From Eubacterium sp. (GTDB taxonomy: Bacteria > Bacillota_A > Clostridia > Lachnospirales > Lachnospiraceae): 9,249 bases of DNA. The stretch lies in the NCBI GenBank assembly GCA_017475785.1, contig JAFVEX010000215.1, forward strand, positions 1 through 9,249, read 5' to 3'. Under the pieces are notes generated by a model. That model searched no databases. It had not been told where the DNA came from and saw only the letters and a list, made by a program, of their open reading frames with translations. Within the stretch, counting starts at the first letter, position 1. Every line of letters starts with the position of its first letter. Made by a program: the position numbers and the translations under genes. Below are positions 5,738 through 9,249 of the stretch, one piece after another.

Positions 5738-5882
5738 CTGACCAGAGGACAGTTCTCTGTCACACGTCTGACAGGGACGATTCTCTGTCACACAAAAGAC
5801 CTGACCGGGGGACTGTTCTCTGTCACACGAATCTGACAGGGGACGATTCTTGATCTGACCGGGGGACAGTTCTCTGTCACAC
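5738..5882. repeat. Cluster of five hairpin-forming repeats of about 28 bp
   Basis: Copies at 5738-5765, 5768-5793, 5801-5828, 5833-5850 (3'-truncated) and 5855-5882 follow the pattern CTGAC, G-rich, GACAG or GACGA, TTCTCTGTCACAC. Two subtypes alternate: one with GACAGTTCTCTGTC (5-bp stem, 4-nt loop; 5748-5761 and 5865-5878), the other with TGACAG paired to CTGTCA across the unit. Spacers are 2-7 bp. The cluster fills the spacer between the convergent kinase and SGNH hydrolase genes, and its last copy contains the hydrolase stop codon. No ordinary terminator is seen for either gene, so the hairpins may do that work. Confidence 0.88.
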
Positions 5883-6473
5883 AAAATAAGCCTCGATCGC
5901 CGCCGCAAACTGCGCATGGCCGCGCTCTGAAAAATGGACACCGTCCGAGGACATCTCGATTCCCCACCGACCGGCGTCGGCAAAAATTGTGCCCGTTTCA
6001 GCCGCCAGTTTTTTATAAGCAGCTGTCAGCTTCCTGCTTTCTTCCTGACATTTGAGAAAAAACGCGTCTCCCCTCACGCCGTCGAACAGTATCGGCGGCG
6101 CGATCAGCATACGCTCCATTTCGGGAAACCGTGTCTGCAAAAAAGACAGCAGCGCGTCCATTTGACGGACTGCCGGCGCCGCGTCCGGGCGGTATGTGCG
6201 CAGAAGATCGTTGGTGCCGAGCATGACCGCAAACCGATCCGGCGCGCCCGAAGGACTTCCTGTCTCAATCAGGGAGCAAAGATATCCCTCCATCTGCGGG
6301 AGAGATGGCACGCACCGGCCGTTCTGTCCGCGGGAAATAACTTCCCAGCGGCCTTCCAACGCGCGTCCGAGGCGGTCTGTCCACCGGACAGACGCGGGAT
6401 ATCGGTCGTCGTACGGATCCCGCGGGTCGTAGCCGTAGGTGTTGGAATCTCCGTAAAACAATACGCATTTCAT
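5877..6473 (-). CDS. SGNH/GDSL-family hydrolase (probable esterase or lipase)
   Basis: A 198-residue serine hydrolase of the SGNH fold. Block I is FYGDSNTYGYDP with nucleophile Ser10; block II is the SRGQNGR region with Gly49; block III is MLGTNDL with Asn88; block V is SDGVHFSERGH with Asp177 and His180. The catalytic set is complete. No signal peptide is present, so it should be cytoplasmic. It probably removes acyl or acetyl groups from a small or sugar substrate, but the substrate cannot be named. I placed the start at ATG 6471-6473 because AGGAGAGAGAGG lies directly upstream and MKCVLFYGDS is a typical N-terminus; the frame continues upstream for 16 basic residues to another ATG. The last codon and the stop lie inside the last copy of the repeat cluster. 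The HAD gene is 164 bp upstream on the same strand. Confidence 0.88.
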   Translation of the reverse strand: MKCVLFYGDSNTYGYDPRDPYDDRYPASVRWTDRLGRALEGRWEVISRGQNGRCVPSLPQMEGYLCSLIETGSPSGAPDRFAVMLGTNDLLRTYRPDAAPAVRQMDALLSFLQTRFPEMERMLIAPPILFDGVRGDAFFLKCQEESRKLTAAYKKLAAETGTIFADAGRWGIEMSSDGVHFSERGHAQFAAAIEAYFV

Positions 6474-6601
6474 TTTCCTCTCTCTCCTGGGCTTCCTTTT
6501 TAATCTGTTTTCATACGTCATCTGACACTATCTCTTTCCATCCTCAGCACAGAATTCTCATATTTCCACTGCATATCCGCGCGCATCTTTGCGAATTGAT
6601 G

Positions 6602-6634
6602 ATAGTAAACGCAAATACCATGTGCATTTACTAT
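6602..6634. other. Inverted repeat just after the HAD gene
   Basis: ATAGTAAAcGCA and TGCaTTTACTAT form 12-bp arms with one mismatch around a 9-nt loop. It begins three bases after the HAD stop codon. It is AT-rich and lacks a T run, so it is a weak terminator candidate; it could also be a protein-binding dyad for the SGNH gene downstream, about 130 bp away. Confidence 0.5.
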
Positions 6635-6637
6635 AAT

Positions 6638-7288
6638 TCAAACTTCTCCAGTCTCGATCGCCGCAAGCGCGTCATGCAGCGTCGGGTAGATTCCCGCGCA
6701 CAGCAGACGAATCTCCTCTGTCGGCTGCACCAGATCCGGCACCATGATGGTTGCGCAGCCTGCATCCGCGCCGGCGCGAACGCCGTTCAGGCTGTCTTCA
6801 AAAACATAGCATTCGGACGGTTCCAGCCCCAGCCGGCGCGCCGCTTCCTGAAAGATATCCGGCGCCGGCTTTCCGCGGGGAACATCGTATCCGCTCAGTA
6901 CAACATCAAAATATTTTTCCACATCTGTCAAAACCAGATGATGCCGGATGACCTCCGGATAACTGCTGCTCGCGACCGCGATTCTCACGCCACGATCATG
7001 AAGGGTCGTCAATATTTCACGCAGCCCGGGCTTCTCAGGAACCACTTTCTCCAAACTCTCATTTGTGCGGTCTAAACAGGTATGAATGAACCGCTCCGCA
7101 TCGATTCCCGGGTAGAATGAACGCACGATTTCCCGCATGTCTTCGCCGCTTGTGCCCGCGACGGCCAGATGAAATGCCGGATCCGGCTCATAGCCGAACT
7201 CATATGTGATCTTCGTCCACATCTCCTGATAAACACGTTCTGTATCGAACAGAACTCCATCCATATCAAAAATCGCGCCCTTCTTCAT
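6638..7288 (-). CDS. HAD-superfamily phosphatase/phosphomutase, beta-phosphoglucomutase-like
   Basis: A 216-residue soluble HAD hydrolase with a C1 helical cap. Motif I is FDMDGVLFDTE with nucleophile Asp8 and acid/base Asp10; motif II is VASSS (106-109 region, Ser107); motif III is GKPAPDIF with Lys140; motif IV is FEDSLNGVRAG with Glu164 and Asp165. The cap spans roughly residues 16-85. The layout matches beta-phosphoglucomutase and sugar-phosphate phosphatases, but this subfamily is broad and the substrate cannot be decided; nearness to malQ is too loose to argue for maltose metabolism. The ATG at 7286-7288 has AGGGGAG at 7293-7299. A good promoter and a dyad overlapping the expected transcription start lie upstream, so the gene is probably its own unit, perhaps reading on into the SGNH gene. 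Confidence 0.88.
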   Translation of the reverse strand: MKKGAIFDMDGVLFDTERVYQEMWTKITYEFGYEPDPAFHLAVAGTSGEDMREIVRSFYPGIDAERFIHTCLDRTNESLEKVVPEKPGLREILTTLHDRGVRIAVASSSYPEVIRHHLVLTDVEKYFDVVLSGYDVPRGKPAPDIFQEAARRLGLEPSECYVFEDSLNGVRAGADAGCATIMVPDLVQPTEEIRLLCAGIYPTLHDALAAIETGEV

Positions 7289-7310
7289 CCTGCTCCCCTC
7301 TTTCTGTATA

Positions 7311-7327
7311 TGACGTTTTACTCGTCA
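7311..7327. promoter_or_regulatory. Inverted repeat in the HAD leader
   Basis: TGACG, 7 bp, CGTCA: 5-bp arms, 22 bp upstream of the HAD start codon and just upstream of its ribosome binding site. A second short dyad, TGTTC-CTCT-GAACA, sits at 7338-7351. These may be operators or leader RNA hairpins; chance is possible. Confidence 0.3.
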
Positions 7328-7354
7328 AAAGTCCGGCTGTTCCTCTGAACAAAG

Positions 7355-7369
7355 TCAGAACTATTCTGA
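7355..7369. promoter_or_regulatory. Dyad TCAGAA-CTA-TTCTGA at the predicted HAD transcription start
   Basis: Perfect 6-bp arms with a 3-bp centre. It touches the last base of the candidate -10 and covers the expected +1 position, where a repressor could block transcription. No known operator consensus is recognised. Confidence 0.4.
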
Positions 7370-7397
7370 TCATACCATCGCGCGGCAGCTCTTTCAA
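7369..7397 (-). promoter_or_regulatory. Candidate sigma-A promoter for the HAD gene
   Basis: TTGAAA (-35), a 17-bp spacer and TATGAT (-10) on the minus strand, giving a leader of about 70-75 nt. This is one of the best promoter matches in the window. Confidence 0.58.
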
Positions 7398-7512
7398 TTT
7401 TTTTCGGATTAATGAATTCGTTTCTCCCTCTTCCCGTCAATATTCACTGGAGATTAAATCGAACAAAGGTGTCGCCTGGTCTGGATGGAGCGCAAAGAAA
7501 AAAATTGGGTGA

Positions 7513-7561
7513 TCGAAAAAGGGCAGCCGCATGAAGCATTCTTCGTGTGACTGCCCTTTTC
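7513..7561 (-). terminator. Rho-independent terminator after rubrerythrin
   Basis: AAAAGGGCAG and CTGCCCTTTT form a 10-bp stem; an inner GAAG-CATT-CTTC helix extends it. Reading leftwards it ends in GCCCTTTTTCG, a proper T run, 35 bp past the rubrerythrin stop. The remaining stretch 7398-7512 between this and the HAD promoter shows nothing I can name. Confidence 0.85.
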
Positions 7562-7595
7562 TACGATATAATTCAACAGCTCCGATCACGCCAAT

Positions 7596-8147
7596 TTAAT
7601 AGTTCTCTGCGTGTACTTCGAAATACGCCTGCGGATGATTGCAGACCGGACAGACATCCGGTGCTTCTGTGCCGACCATGATGTGGCCGCAGTTTCTGCA
7701 CTCCCAGACCTTGACTTCACTCTTTTTGAAGACTTCCTGCATCTCCACATTTTTCAGCAGCGCGCGATAGCGCTCTTCATGGTGCTTTTCGATTGCGGCC
7801 ACGCCGCGGAATTTTTCAGCGAGTTCTGTAAAGCCTTCTTCCTCTGCGGTTCTGGCAAAGCCCTCGTACATGTCGGTCCATTCATAGTTCTCGCCATCTG
7901 CGGCTGCCTCCAGATTTTCTGCGGTCGTGCCGATTCCGTACAGCTCCTTATACCACATTTTGGCGTGTTCCTTCTCGTTCTCGGCAGTCTTCAGAAACAG
8001 CGCAGCGATCTGCTCGAACCCGTCTTTTTTGGCTTTTGACGCAAAGTACGTATATTTGTTTCTTGCCTCGGATTCTCCCGCAAATGCCGCCGCGAGATTC
8101 TTCTCTGTCTGTGTACCTGCGTATGGATTCTTTTTCGTATCTGACAT
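7596..8147 (-). CDS. rbr: Rubrerythrin
   Basis: A 183-residue cytoplasmic peroxidase of anaerobes that reduces hydrogen peroxide to water with electrons from rubredoxin or NADH-linked donors. The N-terminal ferritin-like four-helix domain carries the diiron ligands: Glu25 in [12 protein letters not shown], Glu58 and His61 in [10 protein letters not shown], glutamates around 95-104 ([13 protein letters not shown]), and Glu120 and His123 in [10 protein letters not shown]. The C-terminal rubredoxin-like domain has Cys150, Cys153, Cys166 and Cys169 (WECRNCGH and VCPVCNHP). I chose ATG 8145-8147 because AAAGGAG stands six bases before it; the in-frame ATGs 10-11 codons further upstream lack such a site. 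It has its own promoter and terminator, so it is monocistronic. No clear PerR box was found. Confidence 0.96.
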   Translation of the reverse strand: MSDTKKNPYAGTQTEKNLAAAFAGESEARNKYTYFASKAKKDGFEQIAALFLKTAENEKEHAKMWYKELYGIGTTAENLEAAADGENYEWTDMYEGFARTAEEEGFTELAEKFRGVAAIEKHHEERYRALLKNVEMQEVFKKSEVKVWECRNCGHIMVGTEAPDVCPVCNHPQAYFEVHAENY

Positions 8148-8205
8148 AAAATACTCCTTTCCTGCTTCGGTGAACATCAATTGTTTACTGGCAGCTTATA
8201 CACGT

Positions 8206-8235
8206 ATCATACTCTAAATGCCTTGAAAAAGGCAA
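8206..8235 (-). promoter_or_regulatory. Candidate sigma-A promoter for rubrerythrin
   Basis: TTGCCT (-35), an 18-bp spacer and TATGAT (-10), giving a leader of about 50 nt. The -35 lies 27 bp downstream of the tuf terminator, which agrees with independent transcription. Confidence 0.5.
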
Positions 8236-8262
8236 CTGCTTTAGAAGGATTGAACGCTTCGG

Positions 8263-8295
8263 AAAAAAATCCCGGGGCAGCCCGCCCCGGGATTT
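8263..8295 (-). terminator. Rho-independent terminator after tuf
   Basis: AAATCCCGGGGC and GCCCCGGGATTT form a perfect 12-bp stem with a 5-nt loop. On the minus strand it ends in GGGATTTTTTTCC, a strong T tract, about 60 bp past the tuf stop. Confidence 0.93.
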
Positions 8296-8355
8296 CAGAT
8301 TTCATTTTTGGAAGCCTGGATTGATCAGCACTTCCTTAGACCGCATAATGCCAGA

Positions 8356-9249
8356 TTAGTCGATGACGGAAGCAACACGGCCTGATCCGACAGTACGTCC
8401 GCCCTCACGGATAGCGAAGGTAAGACCCTGCTCCATAGCGACCGGATGAATCAGCTCGATGGTCATCTCTACGTTATCGCCAGGCATGCACATCTCTGTG
8501 CCTTCCGGAAGAGTGATAACGCCGGTAACGTCTGTTGTTCTGAAGTAGAACTGCGGACGATAGTTGTTGAAGAACGGTGTGTGACGGCCGCCCTCATCCT
8601 TTGTCAGGACGTAAACCTGTGCTGTGAACTTGGTGTGGCAGGTAACAGAACCCGGCTTTGCGACGACCTGGCCCTTCTGGATACCGGTACGCTCAATACC
8701 ACGAAGCAGGACACCTACGTTATCACCAGCCATAGCCTCGTCAAGAAGCTTATGGAACATCTCGATACCTGTAGCAACTGAAGATCTCTTCTCTTCGCTG
8801 ATACCAAGGATCTCAACCGGGTCATTCAGATGAAGTGTTCCACGCTCAACACGGCCGGTAGCAACGGTACCACGACCGGAAATTGTGAAGACATCCTCTA
8901 CCGGCATCAGGAACGGCTTATCAGAGTCACGCTCCGGAGTCGGAATGTACTCATCAACAGCATCCATGAGCTCCATAATCTTGTCAGCCCACTCGCAGTT
9001 CGGATCTTCGAGAGCCATAAGAGCAGAACCCTGGATAACCGGAATGTCATCTCCCGGGAAGCCATACTCGGAGAGTTTCTCACGAACTTCCATCTCGACG
9101 AGCTCGATCAGCTCTTCATCATCAACCATGTCGCACTTGTTCAGGAATACAACGATGTACGGAACACCGACCTGACGAGCAAGAAGGATATGCTCAGCTG
9201 TCTGTGCCATAACGCCGTCTGTAGCAGCAACAACGAGGATAGCGCCGTC
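8356..9249 (-). CDS. tuf: Translation elongation factor Tu, C-terminal three quarters (5' end outside window)
   Basis: The frame is open to the right edge and gives 297 residues starting [21 protein letters not shown], so about 100 N-terminal residues (P-loop and switch regions) are missing from the window. EF-Tu is the GTPase that carries aminoacyl-tRNA to the ribosomal A site. Visible are the guanine-specificity motif NKCD (G4), the GSAL motif (G5), domain 2 beginning [22 protein letters not shown], and domain 3 with [32 protein letters not shown] and the C-terminal [16 protein letters not shown]. The codon choice is narrower than in neighbouring genes, as expected for a highly expressed gene. 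The stop is TAA at 8356-8358 and a strong terminator follows. Confidence 0.98.
   Translation of the reverse strand, partial: DGAILVVAATDGVMAQTAEHILLARQVGVPYIVVFLNKCDMVDDEELIELVEMEVREKLSEYGFPGDDIPVIQGSALMALEDPNCEWADKIMELMDAVDEYIPTPERDSDKPFLMPVEDVFTISGRGTVATGRVERGTLHLNDPVEILGISEEKRSSVATGIEMFHKLLDEAMAGDNVGVLLRGIERTGIQKGQVVAKPGSVTCHTKFTAQVYVLTKDEGGRHTPFFNNYRPQFYFRTTDVTGVITLPEGTEMCMPGDNVEMTIELIHPVAMEQGLTFAIREGGRTVGSGRVASVID

Noticed and set aside
5738..5882. CRISPR array
   Set aside because: Spacers are only 2-7 bp, units vary and alternate in type, and no cas genes are in the window.
7470..7500. Short match to the 16-bp array (GCCTGGTCT) in the rubrerythrin/HAD spacer
   Set aside because: Nine bases only, not repeated; most likely chance.
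8148..8260. PerR-type operator upstream of rubrerythrin
   Set aside because: No sequence close to the PerR inverted repeat was found near the candidate promoter.

Overview
The window looks like chromosomal DNA from a moderately GC-rich, anaerobic low-GC-lineage Gram-positive (Clostridia, most likely Lachnospiraceae-like). The basis is the gene content (two-domain rubrerythrin, EF-Tu, GH77 4-alpha-glucanotransferase, short SPOUT methyltransferase, Ig-like surface-protein fragment), strong AGGAGG-type ribosome binding sites, and compact stem-loop plus T-tract terminators. The family is an inference; no taxonomic marker was compared.

Layout, left to right. 1-465 (+): 3' part of an RloB-like gene, usually an accessory defence-island gene, cut by the window edge and carrying an in-frame TGA just before its conserved tail. 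573-1082 (-): a headless fragment of a secreted helical/Ig-like repeat protein. 1111-1581 (-): trmL, a tRNA wobble-base methyltransferase. 1582-1896: an intergenic spacer with a 16-bp tandem array. 1897-2532 (+): nth, endonuclease III, whose 3' end has expanded into a 43-bp tandem array reaching 2700. 2736-4277 (-): malQ. 4278-4555: a divergent promoter region. 4556-5698 (+): a diacylglycerol kinase-family lipid kinase with an unusual Lys/Ser/Ala-rich repeat insertion. 5738-5882: a cluster of roughly 28-bp hairpin-forming repeats. 5877-6473 (-): SGNH hydrolase. 6638-7288 (-): HAD phosphatase of the beta-phosphoglucomutase type. 7596-8147 (-): rubrerythrin. 8356 to the right edge (-): tuf (EF-Tu), N-terminus outside the window.

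The genes do not form one pathway. Most are single-gene units with their own promoter or terminator: rubrerythrin and tuf have clear terminators, and malQ, the HAD gene and rubrerythrin have recognisable -35/-10 pairs. malQ and the kinase are divergent; nth/malQ and kinase/SGNH are convergent.

The notable theme is tandem repetition. Four independent arrays with different units (16, 43, 24 and about 28-33 bp) lie within about 4.2 kb, at gene borders or inside a gene, and MalQ has a small 12-bp duplication as well. Two arrays have units that are not multiples of three. I found no complete undescribed multi-gene system. The best candidates for a second look are the array grown out of the nth 3' end, the repeat insertion inside the lipid kinase, the hairpin-repeat cluster and the interrupted RloB-like gene.
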